This document shows, piece after piece, positions 12,829 to 27,200 of a DNA stretch of 64,000 bases. The stretch is from Mansonella perstans (Eukaryota > Nematoda > Chromadorea > Rhabditida > Onchocercidae): positions 186,001 through 250,000 of the forward strand of contig JBAMDO010000005.1 of assembly GCA_037074765.1 (NCBI GenBank), in the 5' to 3' direction. The translations under genes were made by a program, and so were the position numbers. Position 1 is the stretch's first letter. Each line of letters starts with the position of its first letter. The notes beneath the pieces were generated by a model. It saw nothing but the letters and a program-made list of their open reading frames with translations. It made no database searches and was not told the DNA's origin.

Positions 12829-13851
12829 CATTATCTGGTGGGAGGATGCAATGATAAGTGACGATTGGATTATACCATATATGGATTAAAAAGGTACCAC
12901 CACTATCATCACTAAAATGATGTCTTTAAATAAATAAACCTTCTGTAAGTGAAAAATATAAGCAATTGCTGGAAATACAATGCATCTATAATTACAGAAC
13001 AATTCATGATAACTATATTATACATGGCATATATCAAAATTGCACATTTCATATCAAATACCCGCAATGGGTCAGTTCATAATTACACTGAGAATGCTAA
13101 TAATGCGTTGAATTCTGAAATTAATAAAGTTTGTTTGATAAGTAATCAAAAAATGTAGCATATATATATATATGGTATATGTGCTATATATTTAAATTAT
13201 ATAATAGATAACATACACACGTGCATATAAAAATAAAATACAAAGCATATGTTGTAGTGAGATGCAATAAATAGTCATAACAAGCACAGAGCAGAAGAAA
13301 GTGATTAATGGTTGTATCAGTGTTTTATGTGAGCTGTGAAAAGGTACTGTTGATAGTTTAGAGTTTTGGGAAAAGGGGGGGGGGGACCGCTATGCCTATC
13401 ATTTAGGAAAAATGAGCTTTTACAAAGTGGTGCTTTTTAATAAATGCTTTCTTTGCTTTGCTTCTTAACCTCATTTTATCACTTTTCATTTTTGTAATGT
13501 AAATGTTTAGATAAGAGATTTGCACATGGTTCAATACATTAATTATTTAATGAATAGTTTCATAGGGAATTGAAAGCATAAATGCTTGATAATGTAATAA
13601 TCATTTTATTTTTTAAATTAATATTTGTTTAATTATTAGTTGCTCAAAGTTTTAACTTTCATCGAGAATTTCAAATTTGTACCCAATTGCGTAATACGGG
13701 AAAAGAGGATCACATTTCGGTCTTTGACCTTGCAGAGTCAATTTTTACACATTTCATCTTTTGTGTGCACCAATATTTTTGGTTGGTTTGTGAAGACTGG
13801 GAGAGGTTTTTCGCTCATAAAATTGAAGTTACCATATATAGAACTGTACAG

Positions 13852-13880
13852 TTTTTTTTTTTTTTTTTTTTTTTTTTTTC
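13852..13880. repeat. poly-T tract
   Basis: An uninterrupted T run of nearly 30 bases. A similar T run lies at about 14939-14968 and a G run of about ten at 13375-13386. Confidence 0.8.
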
Positions 13881-14320
13881 AAAAAATATGTATTAAAGTT
13901 AGTGATTAGATTAACTTGTAACTAATAAATTGCTCATGACATGTAAACATATTGAATTATGAATTCTCTTATTCTAAAGTTTACTCTTATTTCATTTATA
14001 AGTAAAAAATGTTTTTCAGATACAGTATTTGAAAAAAAAAACATATGCTACAATCATCTGTAATTTTTGTTTGTTGAAACATTTTCAAACTAATTGGAAG
14101 AAAACGCTCACCCAATTGCAACTTGATCGATAAAAATGTTGGATTATGTTGATTGGATATAGTATAAATCAGCTCAATTTAATTTGATTGATCACTTGGA
14201 ATATTGAGGGAAAAATCAAGTGGATACCGAGGATACCGATGACGGTCTGCATGCCAGAGGCGCCATTCACATGGGCATCGCCAGTTTGCTTCACCAATCA
14301 CCACGGTATAATTCACGTAC

Positions 14321-14427
14321 CGTGCGTTGATCCGTGTGCAGCCTGTCGTTTCATAGATTGTAAATGCACCTGTCTGGTATGCAGACCGACTGAGCGGTGT
14401 TGTACCATCATCTTTCACGCATGAATT
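14321..14427 (-). other. candidate orphan internal exon
   Basis: On the minus strand a good acceptor (acatatttccag) is followed by 107 nt of open frame reading NSCVKDDGTTPLSRSAY onward to TTGCTRINAR, then a consensus donor (CG/GTACGTG). The block is noticeably more GC-rich than its surroundings and remains open beyond the donor. I cannot name a family and found no partner exon with certainty. The opposite strand is also open (14188-14424, cysteine-rich), so strand is not settled. Confidence 0.25.
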
Positions 14428-14806
14428 CTGGAAATATGTGATTTCATTGATTCCATACATCATATTCTTTCTCCTCTCTACACACATAAGCCTTTTTTGT
14501 TGTAAATCGGCAATATTGTGGATTTCGAACAATGTGAATCAGGTTGTTGATGATAAAAGTTAATGAACAGAAATATATAAATATGATAAATATAGCATCG
14601 AAACGACGATGATAACTTTTAGCTATGGTAACAGCATGAAATGAAATATTTTGGCCCCCATATAACCTTACTGATGAAAGTAGAAGAGGCTTAATTAAAC
14701 TCTCTTAACAGAGGGCAATTATATCTACCTTGTCCACTTATCATTGTTTTGTTTCAGGTTTTACCTGTTACTACTAATCGTTGGAAAAGATCATTTTTAT
14801 TCCAGG

Positions 14807-14937
14807 AAATACACCGAGGAAATCTAAACGACAACGACGACACCATGTGATGCGATTAATTCATCAGTTGTAAGTACCAAGGGAACAAATGATGATGGTT
14901 GGTTACTGGTTCAAGACTACACGCCATTCATTTCTTC

Positions 14938-14971
<34 letters not shown>

Positions 14972-15957
14972 TTTTTTTTTCTTTTAAAATTTTACCAAAA
15001 AACGTTGTTTTCATTTTTGCCTGGCTTTTCATGTTATGATTGGGATGGATAGATGGGTGGTGCTTGTTAATGTTTTCTGTTCCATCTCTCTTATTTTCTC
15101 TTACCATTGCATCATCATCACAAGCACTTCACTCTTCGAGCACTATTCATTGTCGAAGGGCCACACTCTTCCTCCTTCCATGCCAAACATCATCATTATC
15201 ATCATCATCATTATCATCATCATCATCATCATCACCATCATTATCACTGTTATCACCATTATCATTATCATCATCATCATTACAATCATTAGTGCTATTA
15301 TTATTGTTTCTCTTGTTTTATTCCCACTCCTTGTTTAATCCTTTGCTTACCAGCTAGCTACTTCCCTCATTCTCTTTTATCCATCTTTCTCCATTTTCAA
15401 TGCTTTTCCTTTCTATCTTGGTTTACCTAAATCATGATTTAAATAGTTTTATGCAATTGTTGCTCGTAAAGTTTTGGCCATTATTGCTTTCGAAATGTTT
15501 TAAGCTTCTTCACAGACCTTCTCCTATGCTACCAATGCAAAGTGAAACGAGGAACCGTAAATCTCCAAAGACGGGGATTTACCGGGTGGCAGTGTGGTTA
15601 GCTGGTTGTCAGCATATCGGACAACGGCTATCATCACTGCCGTCCTGGTTTCCCTAACATTCAGTATGTCCCTACTACGCTCAAGGCTCTAAATCTTTGA
15701 GACCGACTTTCCCGTCATTCTTGTTCATGTTTCTCCTTATTTACATTTTAGCATTTGCAATTCTTTTTTCCTTCCCATCTTTTACACCACCAATTCTTTT
15801 CTTTCCCACTTCTCCGCTATAATATCTTTTTAACCTGTAGCGGATGTTTCGATTGAATTAATTTTCGGAATATATTTACACATAAATTTACTTTTAGAGC
15901 TTTTATGGAAGCTTTTCAATCTCGAATTTTGTTGCCGAAGCGAAATGAACGTTTCAT
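14807..15957 (+). other. candidate exon pair with basic peptide (low confidence)
   Basis: Two short pieces with matching splice signals: an acceptor ttattccag, then a frame reading PRKSKRQRRHHVMRLIHQ ending in a GTAAGT donor near 14868; and acceptor acttttag near 15897, then AFMEAFQSRILLPKRNERF and another GTAAGT near 15958. Both sit in a stretch otherwise full of poly-T and ATC repeats. No family is recognised; the pairing is a guess. Confidence 0.15.
15188..15293. repeat. (ATC)n trinucleotide microsatellite
   Basis: More than 100 bp of imperfect ATC/ATT units, giving poly-Ile, poly-Ser or poly-His open frames that should not be read as genes. Confidence 0.95.
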
Positions 15958-18495
15958 GTAAGTGGTTTTTGGTTTCTGCTAGAAATTGATATTACTTAAT
16001 GCATTCACTCTGTAGCATTATCCAGTTGCCGAGTCCGTCCGTCTCAGTGATTTGTGACAAGCAATGGAGATAGCAACGCTGTGCGATGTTCCAATTTGAA
16101 ATTTTCACACAATAAGTAGATAATGAGGAAATGTAATTATTGATTAGTTTGAGTTAGTTTAATGGTAGATTTTTGCAAGGAAATTAAATGAAAGGGCAAA
16201 TAAGTGCAATGACAAATAATCACATTGGGTATATTTGGAGGTATATTTTTTGTTCATATTTTTGGTCTTAATGTGTGAGCAATATTGAGTTAAAATAAGA
16301 GTCAAAGTTTTATTGATTCTGCAACAAAGATTGCTAGCAAGCATGCATGGCATGCGTTATATATATTTCTTATTTGCCTAATCCTTTTTCATCGCTTTCT
16401 TACGTCAGCGATTCATCATGCATACTGTTGTCAGATACTCTGCTGGTATCCATGGAAAACTGCAAAAAAACAAAAGCTGCACATTTTTATTCGTTTTATT
16501 TTTATTTCATGGATGCAAAACCCTTTTTAATACGGAATTTTTTAATGAAGAAGTTAGGATCACATAAGAGAATGGAAATGAAATGAAAGTTGAAGGAATC
16601 GATAGATTACTGTCTTCTGTATGATGAAACTTTTTTTACCGAGAAATACATTGAATTTTAGAATAATCGTGGAAAGTGGATAATGTAATCGGTCGCGTAG
16701 AATTTACTGGAATGTTTCCTTCAGTGAATGAAAATATCATAGCAGTGTGCAGGCTATTTTCGGTATAAATATTAATATTTGTTATGTCGATGTGAAGTTT
16801 TTCGGAATTATTAGGTGATATTTCAAAGAAGTAATCGTCATGTGAAGTATGCAGAAAGGACAAAAATTCATATAGTCCATTAAAGACAAAGATGATAAGA
16901 GACATATTGCATCGGGAATATTCAACGTTGGTTTTGGTGGTATAGGCAATAAGTGCTGTTAATATTTGCGTTGCAAGAATAGTTTTTCATCGTATCTGTT
17001 ACACTTTTACTAATGCACATGATGAACTTTCGCCATTTCGCCCGAGTGATGCGCAGAAATCTGTCGTTTGGATTAAGAAAGAAGACTTGATTTGTATCGT
17101 TGTTCCGCATTTGTTGCCTTGGTTCCACCTTTGTCGTACTTTTCATTGTCTTGGTTGAGTGAGTTGTCGGAAGTTACCGTTAATGTTAACTTGCATACTG
17201 CTGTTGTTGTTATCGTAGCTCTCAGCTATCTTTTTTCTCGATCTTGCTAGAAAAAGCGTTTACATTGGCGGAGCACTTTACCGCCGTCATATACACTGTC
17301 TCGTCCCCCACCGAAGGGTCACTTCCAGAAAGGGTACAATGAGAAGTGAATAGGTCACAAAGCGCGAGCGCATTTTCATCATGCAGTGCAAGCTGCATCA
17401 ACTCCACAGGTTGTCGCGTTTGCGTTTATGACCATTATTAGATCTTACGTGATTAACAGTTCTTTAACTAAATAACTTCAGATTATTGCGTTGGTTTCAG
17501 GTAGAATTATGACAACCGTACAGCAATTGGTTTCTTATCTTACGAGTAGTAACTGATGTGATCAAATTGATTGCTGCTTTGGAATTTTTTTGACATTTTT
17601 TTGATCGTCATAAATTCTCGTGAGACGTTCGATTCAGCCATATAATTTAGCGTCAATATGTCAAGTGTAGTGTTGGCAACTTGAAAAATCAATTTTATGT
17701 TGTGAATGTGAAGAAATTATTGCTACTTTTTCAGAGGTTTATAGTTATTTGCTCTTAATTATATAGTTTAGTGTAGAGTATTGCACCACAGAACTGCTGC
17801 ATTTGGCATTTATCAGGATATAAATAACTTTAAATCCTGGGGTTATTTAATATTGGGTGTTTTTTTTTCTCAAATTCTTATGGTGCAATAACACAGACAT
17901 CTTTGACTTCAGGATAATTAATTCTATCAATGTGTCCTAATCTTGACACTCAGACATTTGGCGCTGTGTGAAATGATATGTACTAGATGTTCCATTTATA
18001 GATACTTGCAATGCGAAACGCATCATTTAAACTATCATAAAATGCAGTGTAGCACTTTATGGTTCTCTGCAATGATCCCATATTAAACTCATCAGATTCT
18101 ATTCTTGTCTTCATTTGATATTCCACAAAACAAAACCACCCGTGTACCTTAGTATAGTGCACATATTTTTTCCTTACCTCCACTGAATTCCACTATCTGT
18201 CCACGGAAGTGCTTTTGAAAACGAGGTAGACTTGTCTTTTTGAAGCTAGGGATGCAAACGATATTATCCAGCACTCATGACAACAAAATCGTTGCAGGCA
18301 ACTCTTAATGCGATTAAGCACTAGTATGATTCTAAAAATTTGTTGAGAAAATATCAAGTTTTTCCGTATGGTGAAAATAAGAAATTTTAATCCTATTATT
18401 TATGCAATCTTATTTATATAGACGTATTTTTTAAGTGCTTATTTGACATTGGAAATCCATTTATTAGAGCAGTTTATATTTCTATTATTTTCTTG
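15958..18495. other. intergenic, weak exon-like piece only
   Basis: AT-rich. The only unusual part is 17222-17407, which is more GC-rich than its flanks and open on the minus strand (contains HCTLSGSDPSVGDETVYMTA before a possible GTAAAG donor). I do not recognise it and see no convincing acceptor. Confidence 0.3.
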
Positions 18496-18801
18496 TTATT
18501 TGTAGCCAATGCATTGCAATTTGTGTCTAGTTGCTAGTGTTTTTTCATCCATTAATTGAGAATCTTGAGGTAGTGTGCGGAACCGGTTCAACATTCTTTG
18601 TTTTTGTTGGGAAAGTTCAAAAATATTAGAACAGCCTCGGTGCTCCTCATTCTCCAGCATTTTAATGAAAGAATGGGCAAAGGCAAATTTAGTATCATTA
18701 TGATTTCTTGGATTTCTTCCCCACAAAAAGTTTCTGAATAATTCCTTTAACGTGCTCAAAAAGTCGGATGCATTCTTTTTCAAACATAGTGGAATGGTTT
18801 T
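18496..18801 (-). CDS. unidentified open frame, about 100 codons
   Basis: An open minus-strand frame with protein-like composition, containing FLSTLKELFRNFLWGRNPR, then FAFAHSFIKMLENEEH and SQQKQRMLNRFRTLPQDS. No ATG near its 5' end (it opens after a stop at 18802-18804), so it would have to be an internal or terminal exon. It ends at a stop at 18496-18498. I do not recognise a family and cannot link it to a neighbour. Confidence 0.25.
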   Translation of the reverse strand, partial: KTIPLCLKKNASDFLSTLKELFRNFLWGRNPRNHNDTKFAFAHSFIKMLENEEHRGCSNIFELSQQKQRMLNRFRTLPQDSQLMDEKTLATRHKLQCIGYK

Positions 18802-21234
18802 TTAACAGATTTTCTTTGAACAAGTGGCTTTAAGCTATAGTAGTGCCTCTGTTGAAACGAAAGGCTCATTTTCCGTTAGAAATTAACGCTGTATTATTTT
18901 AAACACATTCGGATTTCATTTAATGAAGGCAAGGCTATTTATGCATGTTGATTGTTTGCGTGCTGTTTAAAATTCTCCTTCCCCGTATTATTCTCTTATT
19001 TTAGTACAATTATACGGAAAAATCCGAGATTACATTAGATTGTGTGCAAAACTTCGCCTGAATTCACTAGGGCACTGGGATTTTAGCATTTGAACTATTA
19101 ATTACACTCCTTCAAAATAGAAATATTGTTAGATATGTGTTGGGAAGTTTAATCTTTAATTTTTCAAATTAACTGTAATCTTTTTGAATTATTGTTGTGT
19201 GTTTTTTAAATTACTTGGCTCAAATTAAAATCTCAATAAAATATAATGATCTATGTGGGGTTTTCAGGGAGATGCTGTTTGGATTCGCCAGATGAGTTAA
19301 ATGACATGAGGCTACGATGAGATTTTAAACATAGTAAATACCTTCGATATTTTATAAGTGGTGAGTGCGCATTGTGCAAACCAACAAAAGTGTTGTGAAC
19401 AAGTAGATTTCATAATTAATCAATGTCTATATTGGTCTATTTTTAATCTTAGAAGTATCGTGTTTTCTTAATTGTTTAAATATTTCTGTGTATTTGCAAA
19501 CCGACCAGCTGTTGCACTGCGTTTTGTATACATGGTTGGTGAATAACCGTTCATTTTTGCATAATTTTTAACCTTTTTTCATGATTGTCTTTTACAGCAC
19601 ATTACGGTATGTAGCCACTCATTCCCCTTCAGCATTACATGATGGTGATTTTTTTAAATAATTTATTTGCAACCAAAATTATTAAGGACATGGGATTGAA
19701 AATTTGTAAGTTTAAACGGAGGCTTCAATTGGAAAAGATTTCAATTCCTATCAGGAAATGGAATATGAAAGAGGGAATCTTAGTGCTGTTGAGCTTTCTA
19801 CTGGTTTCAGTCACATTTATTCATAATAATGTAAGTAAAGGTGTATGAATGAGTGCACATTTCAAATATGATTTTTATTTTGTAATAATGCATCGAGTAA
19901 TTTATGACAAATTCGTTCATTTGTAAAGAAATCTGTGAATTGTAAATGAGACTGTACTAAGCTTAAAGTAAATCCCCTTTAAATCGCTGGTTAGGAAAAT
20001 GAACTTTTTCCGTGGTAACCTCAAACTTACAAACCCTTTCGTTAAGCAAAAGTATTTATTTAGTGCAGCACCAATATGCATTTGAACCTTTGATAGTTTT
20101 TCGTTTCGTTTCTTCCGTAATTTTTCCATCTTTAGGTGACCAAATCTTCTCATGCATTTTACACTTTATCATGCTGATTGATGTATTAATACAGTGTTGC
20201 ATTTGTTTGTTTAAATTTGGTTTGTACGGTAATTCTCTGGCTTATTTGAAGTTCTCATCAAATGCTTTAATAAAATACGTTATGAAATGCCAAGTTTCTC
20301 GCAATTTCCTATAAATTTTAGGGAATTTACTACAGTACTATCCTTATAGCATTGCAGTAAAATAAGAAGATCACGAAACCTTCTAGCTAGTCAGCTTCGA
20401 GGATTTGTTAATCAGACTTGCGTGTATACGTCGAGTTGATGACTGACCCAAAGTAAATGAACTCTTTTATGTCGTCAAATTTGAAAGTTCTGTTGCTGGC
20501 AAATATACTGTGGATGATATGGTTGTACAAAGGATCGACAATAAGTATCCAGTCAAAGCACAGTTATTGAAATAGTGATAGATGTGATAGAAATTCCATT
20601 TCATCTTTCATGTACTTTGTTTGATATTAGATAATGCGTTTATTCGTCTGAATCTAGAATTTCGTTGCAGTTTCTCAAATTAATGCTGCTGCGAAGCAAC
20701 AAGTAGTGGAAATAGCTCAACTGGCAGAAGTTCTAAATAATGTGAGACTAATTTTCTGAATTTTATCGAGAAAAAATGAAGCAAGCATTCTACAGAAATA
20801 ATTCGCTGAATGTTGACGATGTGTCTTCGTTTTCCACCTCTTCATAATTACTGTTGTATAAACCTATAAATCAAAAATCCAAGTACAATTTTTTTTCCAA
20901 GGTTTCTCTTGGGAAGAAAAAGTTTCTGAAGCAACAGGAAATTTTTCATTTAGCTTCAAAACAGTGACCAAGTTACGATTTGTTGAAATGATTTTTTTAA
21001 TTTGTCCATTTTTGAAACACCAGAAGAAATTATGAAACTGTTCCTATCAGCTGTACTGTTATATACCCATCTTTTGCGATCTCTTGGCAGCGAAAGGATA
21101 CGTGAATTAAATACAGAGGCCAAGAGAATCAAATATTCAGAGCCACTGGAGAAGTGTGAGAGCTACCGCAGTAGGTTAAATGACAGAAAAGGGCCACCAA
21201 TGGCTTCCCAGAAAACTGCACTGGGATTACCTTG
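18802..21234. other. intergenic, no gene seen
   Basis: AT-rich sequence between the unidentified frame and the 3' end of the GABA-B receptor gene. It presumably includes the receptor's 3' UTR near 21000-21234. No repeat array or recognisable coding segment was found. Confidence 0.4.
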
Positions 21235-24200
21235 CTAGTAGGTCGAGAAGGAAAGACTAAAACTGAAATCCTCCCGGGACACTTTTTTCGGCGAGGAAGA
21301 GATCTCGCTAGTCGAAAAATTTTCTGTTCTTGCTAATGCCAAAAAGTTACCCGTATTTTCGGTTGGCAAATTTTCGATCAAGGCAGTTGTTGTTAGTGCA
21401 GTTGGAAATGAGTGTGTCATATTTTCATCGCTAGTGCTGACATATATACGTTCACGAAGTGGAATACCAGTTGTTTCTTGAATATGTTTCCCCAAACGCT
21501 GTCGATAATCCGCGATTTTTTTTTCCTTCTGCAAAATCTCATTTAAAACTTCTTTAAAGAGAAATCTGAATTGTTTGTAGTCAAGTAATAAATATTGCAA
21601 TCTTCATTTTAAAAAAAAAGGAGAATTTTAAGATGAACCAACATGCTCTATTTGATCCTTTAGATCGGCATTCTCATGAACAAGATGTTGACATCGTTTT
21701 TGCTCTCCGCTAATATCTGGATTATACAATGGCTTAGCACCATCATTTTTCTCATCACTTTTAGGTTTTCGACGTATATGAACAATTTTTGGTAAAAATA
21801 TCAGACCAAGCGTTATATATGTACTCAATAAAACTGAAACCATGACAGCAGTAAATATACGTTTCTCTCCAGTAATCGTCTTTAAGCTTTCAAAAATTTT
21901 GCTTAAATCCAAATCCAAAGTATTAAAATAAGAGAAACTGATAGCGGACTGGTTTACTCACTGCATCATATCATCTCAAATGTTCAACAATTCAATATAG
22001 TACATCTTACAACAAAATAATAATGATACTTTAAAAACTTAATTCTCCTCACTATGTAGCCATCGACCAGACGTATACTTAGTATTTCATTTTTTTAATT
22101 TAATCTTTAAACAAGAAAAAGGAAATTCCAAAAGAACGAAAAAGAAAAGGAACCAGTAATGCTGATAAAAGCAAAATTAGCATCGGATTGAGATCGAATA
22201 AGAAAAGTGACAACTGGTCCAGTTATTAGAGATAATACAGCAACGTTATATATAGCCAGACCAACGAAGCGTAAATCGTTCACAAAAAGAGGTTTTAAAT
22301 TACGAGTTTCATATGCAAGGAAAAGACCGAGCACCAGTAGCAAGCATTTATAACCCATTACCAAACCTATAATGGCACTTTTTGTCTAAAAAATCCCAAA
22401 AACCAACTAACTATTGCGGCAGCATTATAAGGTTCCTGAAAAACAAGTATAATTAATTATAACTGCGAAAAACAAAAGTCATGAAGTTTCGAAACACGAC
22501 ATGAAACATGAATTCATACAAATTCAAAGTGGTACACACAAAAATGTCTCTCGCTACAAACTATATAACAATACAACTGTCCGCCAACGAACACTGAAAA
22601 CATAGTGATCCTTGGCGCTTCTTAAAACCGATCTTTATCGAGCAGTTTTTCGGAAGTACTTTTTAAAAAATCAAATTTTCAGACAGCAAACATAACCCTT
22701 TGCTATGAATTCAAAATCTCTATTCACATAATTTTATTCCGCAGGCGTTTCGAAATTTAACAGAATTCTCGAAAAATCCAATACCTGTCCATATTTCTTG
22801 TCGTTTACTTTGACACAGTTCAAGGATCGGTAGAAGCATTATATCTTCTTCGGTTCCCATTGGTGGTTCCTATAAAAAAGACAAAATGCACGATAAAATA
22901 TAAGGTCAAATTGATGAAAGGTTAAATTTTTGCAGATAAATGAATTTTACATTCACTGAACCTAATTCCCGATATCATTCAGAAACGATTTTCTTAGCGG
23001 AATTTTTCTGGAAAAGAAAACTTTGCACAATATGCATGATCGTTGAAAAATACTCGTTTTTGTACTTACTTGCAGTGGAAATCGTTGCTCAACCCTTTGA
23101 ATTGGATCAATTGTAAACCAACAAGTTATTATAACTATATCGACTGCAAAAAATGCAGTAACTACGAGGTAGAATTTACATGCAGGTACTGGCTGCAAAA
23201 CACAAAACAACACATTTGTCCTGGTATTGAAATTGTTATTAAAATTTCATATCACAAACGTAGAAATAATAAAAGTGATGAAACACTGCGGTAATAATTT
23301 TTGGTATTCTTTGAAATTCAAAGCTTTCTTCGGTTTTTGTAAATTAGTGTGCTACCTGATATGTGGTTGGCCTGGAAATGAGGTGCTGATTCTCAACTGC
23401 GCCTAATCGGTGAACAACCCAAACTTTGGCAAACATCGATCCATAAGCGAATGTAAAACCAACCATTAAAAGTGATATTTGTGACTAAAAATTGAAAATA
23501 GTTAGGCGGATGAACAAGAATTAGAATTAGAATTTGAATCACAATAACATTTTAATTTTGCTTAAATTCGAACTAACATGACAAAGTAGCGTGAATGAAT
23601 GCTTTGGGACAGTGATTCCACGTGCTGGTAGGCCCAGTAACAATAGACTCAAACAGCAAAGTATACATCCAACTAGAAGTAAATTGTTACACTGTGGTTG
23701 AGAATCCATTATTATCCTAAACACAAGTCAATACGAATTTCTTTTTATACAAACACAGAATCTCAATTGTCGGTATTCATAGACATTACTGCTGGATGGT
23801 TTAACTGACGAGTGGTGTTATTAGCTCCTGAAACTAACTTTAGGATAATGATAATACCAAACCAAATCTAAGCATTTTCATCTGTGCAGCACTAATTTCA
23901 TAATTGCACCTCAATTGAGCAATTAATGTGTAAGTGAAAATGGTATGAAATGACGAAATTTCTCATATTTCTGCACAGTGAAATTTTAATTGGTCCGAAA
24001 TATTTAGCATCAAACTGCTGCAAAAGAAGATCGAAGTCAACTTTTAAAATGTTTCTAGAAGACAGTTCCTCAAAAGCCACTTGGTATTTTGAAACATTTT
24101 ATCTGCTCACAAATGAAAGAATTTTTGATGAATAAGAAGGAATTCACCAGCATTTAAACTGAAATCTTGCTTACAGACAAGTAATTTGAAGTCAAAAGAA

Positions 24201-27200
24201 TTTTTGCTGCGGATTTAAGAAATTCGGAGAATAGGACTATGGTGAATGCGTGGTTTCTATTTTAAATTCTTACAGCTTTTTAATGACCACCACTTATCAA
24301 CCACTTCTATTCTCAAAGACAACTTGTAAAGCAGCTGCTGGATGCAGCAATTAAGTTCAATAATGAAATTAATAAAACTAACATCCTGTCGGAATTCTTG
24401 ATGTTAAATATGAATATGATACATGCAACAAAAATTCCGATCACTGCCAGTAATGCAATTGCATAATATAACTGAAATATTAGCCAATCAATCTTTCACT
24501 GTATTTTAATATGAAATTTGACTGCCAACATATGATTAAATTTTGATTGAAAAAAATCCAAGTATTTAATTATTTAGCAAAAACATAACCTCTAAATCAA
24601 CGGTAAGAAGCCATTCTTGTATGAGAGTCGAATCCGGAGGAGGTAATCCATTTACTGTTGAAAATCTTTCCTTATCAAACCAATCCAGATGAAGCGTAGT
24701 TGTATCGTAAATACCTAGCATTTGATATTTTCCATCTGCAAGAATATTTACTTCCTTTCATTGACTAATTTCTCCTCATCTGTACTTGAACAACGTGAAC
24801 ACGCTAATACACTTGGAAATCCAATTAATTTCTTACTAAAATGAAACTAAAATACAAGTGAAAATTCTTTCATATTAACCTTGGAGCTGTTCGATCTGTG
24901 TCCGTGCGATGCGATCGCCAAGATCATTAAACATAACCTGACCCTGAAAGTTTATAAAACTCAACGATAGAACAGCTGGTATAACTTTGCTAATATAAAC
25001 AAAAAAGATTAAAAACTTACTGAAACACCCCGAAATTGCGTGTCTTTAACGCAGTTGAATAATTTTTTTGCGATGCTTGTATTGTTATAAGTGAAATCCT
25101 CAAGCCTTTGTCCTGCTTGAAGTTTTGAAAGTGTGCAATTGAAAGCCAGTGCAACTGCCCTGTAAATAAATTTTTAGCAAATAATGCCCCATACTGCGGA
25201 ATGATTAATGACGACTAATGCAGTTTGGAGTGCTTCATTCTATTTCACATTTTAAGACACTAGTCTTGCTAATAATTTTGCCTACCGCTATTTCGACGAC
25301 CACAGCTTTGGAGATGGCATTCACTATTTGAATCAAGTTAACTGATCTGGCCTCAATCAAAACATCCGCAGAAAGCCTAGTTATAGTTATAGTAAAAGTA
25401 ACGCAAGAAAATAAAAACCTAGACAAGTTTAGAAACTTAATGACACTCAAACTGGAATCTTCAATAAAAATTCCGAGGAAAAATTGAGATAAGATTTTTG
25501 CGACATTATTGGAGAAGTAACTTCCAACTATTTTTGGAAAAAAAAAATACATCTGTTTTGTGGAAATGATCAGTTAATATCTGAAAGAAATAACCATAAC
25601 CCATACAAAATTTTACACGAAAAAATTGAAAATAGAACTAGGTCAAAAAACCAAAGACTTCCATTCCTTCACGCTAAATCACAGACGGTTGCACTACTTT
25701 TTTAAAGAGTATATTTCAAGATAGCATATTTCAAGAGCATATTTCAAGATACCTGTCCGGTGTGTTTTAACATTGTCCAGTAGTTATCATACTCTGGTTA
25801 CTACGATGTATCGGCTCAAACTTTGTGGTAGAAAAGCTCTGTAATGTCCATGAAGCTATAGCAGTATAAATTTTTAATGATTTTTCTCAACGCAAGCAGA
25901 AAAATAATTACCAGACAGCATCATAGGCAAGAGGAGCTTCTGGAAAACCACCAGTTTCAGCTGGATCAGTGGTCAACATACTCATTAACCGTTTCTGGAA
26001 CTGCTTACCAGTCATTCCAGAAATTGTCAGTTCTTCGTCTCTACTTAACATTATGCTTTCCGTTGTGATATGATATTGCGCTGCTTTGATCATCTAAAAA
26101 GGATTTCATCTGTTGCTTCGTAATTTACATAAGTTTTTTGATTTTTTTGTGGTACAACACAAGTTTCAAACATGAAGAATCAATATTCTCCCATCATTGA
26201 AGAGTAAAAAAATAGAAACTCAAGAAACTAACTTGTTCTGCAGTGCAGTTAAGTGGCTCATCACTCGGTGGAATGAACCACGTATCAGCATACCAACCAA
26301 TGAAAAACCAAACATATTTTCTACCATAGAGATCATGCTTATAAGCCTGTAAAAACGGCGGTTATTTTGAAAGTTTTTAACAATCTCCCAAATACGATTT
26401 TCCAGAATGTATCGACATTTTTTGGAATCAGCTGTACAAGTTTCTAAATTTTAAAATTCACAGCTTACCTGACAAAGTACACGTCGAGCCTCAGTAACGT
26501 AGAACAAACCAACAACAATACGAGCGTCCTGACGTACCAAGGTTTTTACGGCATCAGATGGATCACCGTAAAAGCTTTGCCGTTCAACTCGAATACCTTT
26601 CTCCCTGCATTGTTCTTCAAGATCTTTAGCTGTTGATGTGAATACTTCTTCAACTGATTGCAAAATTGTTATTTTCTTCCATTTAAATTTTTGGAAGAGT
26701 CTTAGTCTGCAAAAAATGAGCAAAATGTAGATAACATATGGGAGATAACTATATACATATTGGTGAAATCACAAATTCCAAACTCATGTTAGGAAAAATT
26801 ACGCTGAAATTAAAATTTACCTTGTTGGATTTTGCATATTTGCAGTGGGATGTGTCCTAAAAAGTGTCGGAAAACGCTGCCTGTTGGAGAGCGCTGGAGA
26901 ACTGCCACCATAAGAAAGCTAAAAAAGATGCATCAAAGGAGTTCAATTAAAACGCAAACTTATTTGCAAAAAACAGAGTAAAAAAAGGGACCGATAAGAA
27001 GCCTAACAAGAATATTTACCACAACAAGATTCCACACTGGAGCAGCTTCCGCAAAAACAGTTGTCACTGGGCTACAACCAGCTAGTAACATCAGCTTTGT
27101 TGGAGCTTTATATAGCAATTCATACATTTGTTTTGCTGCTAGTCCTGGTTGACACTAAATGAAGATTCATGTCAGAGAAAATGAATTCAATTTATGTAAC

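Noticed and set aside
15036..15357. 100-codon frames with poly-Ile, poly-Ser or poly-His
   Set aside because: Artefact of the ATC trinucleotide repeat.
15586..15660. tRNA-like or tRNA-derived SINE sequence (GGTGGCAGTGTGGTTAGC...)
   Set aside because: It resembles an A box only loosely (position 7 is T, not A) and there is no B box (GGTTCRANNCC) and no acceptor-stem pairing that I can close.
25235..25552. 105-codon minus frame inside a gbb-1 intron
   Set aside because: It lies between exons 25021-25159 and 25912-26093, whose ends join in phase (TG plus G for Trp) and align without a gap to GABBR1; the frame is not needed and shows no receptor motif.
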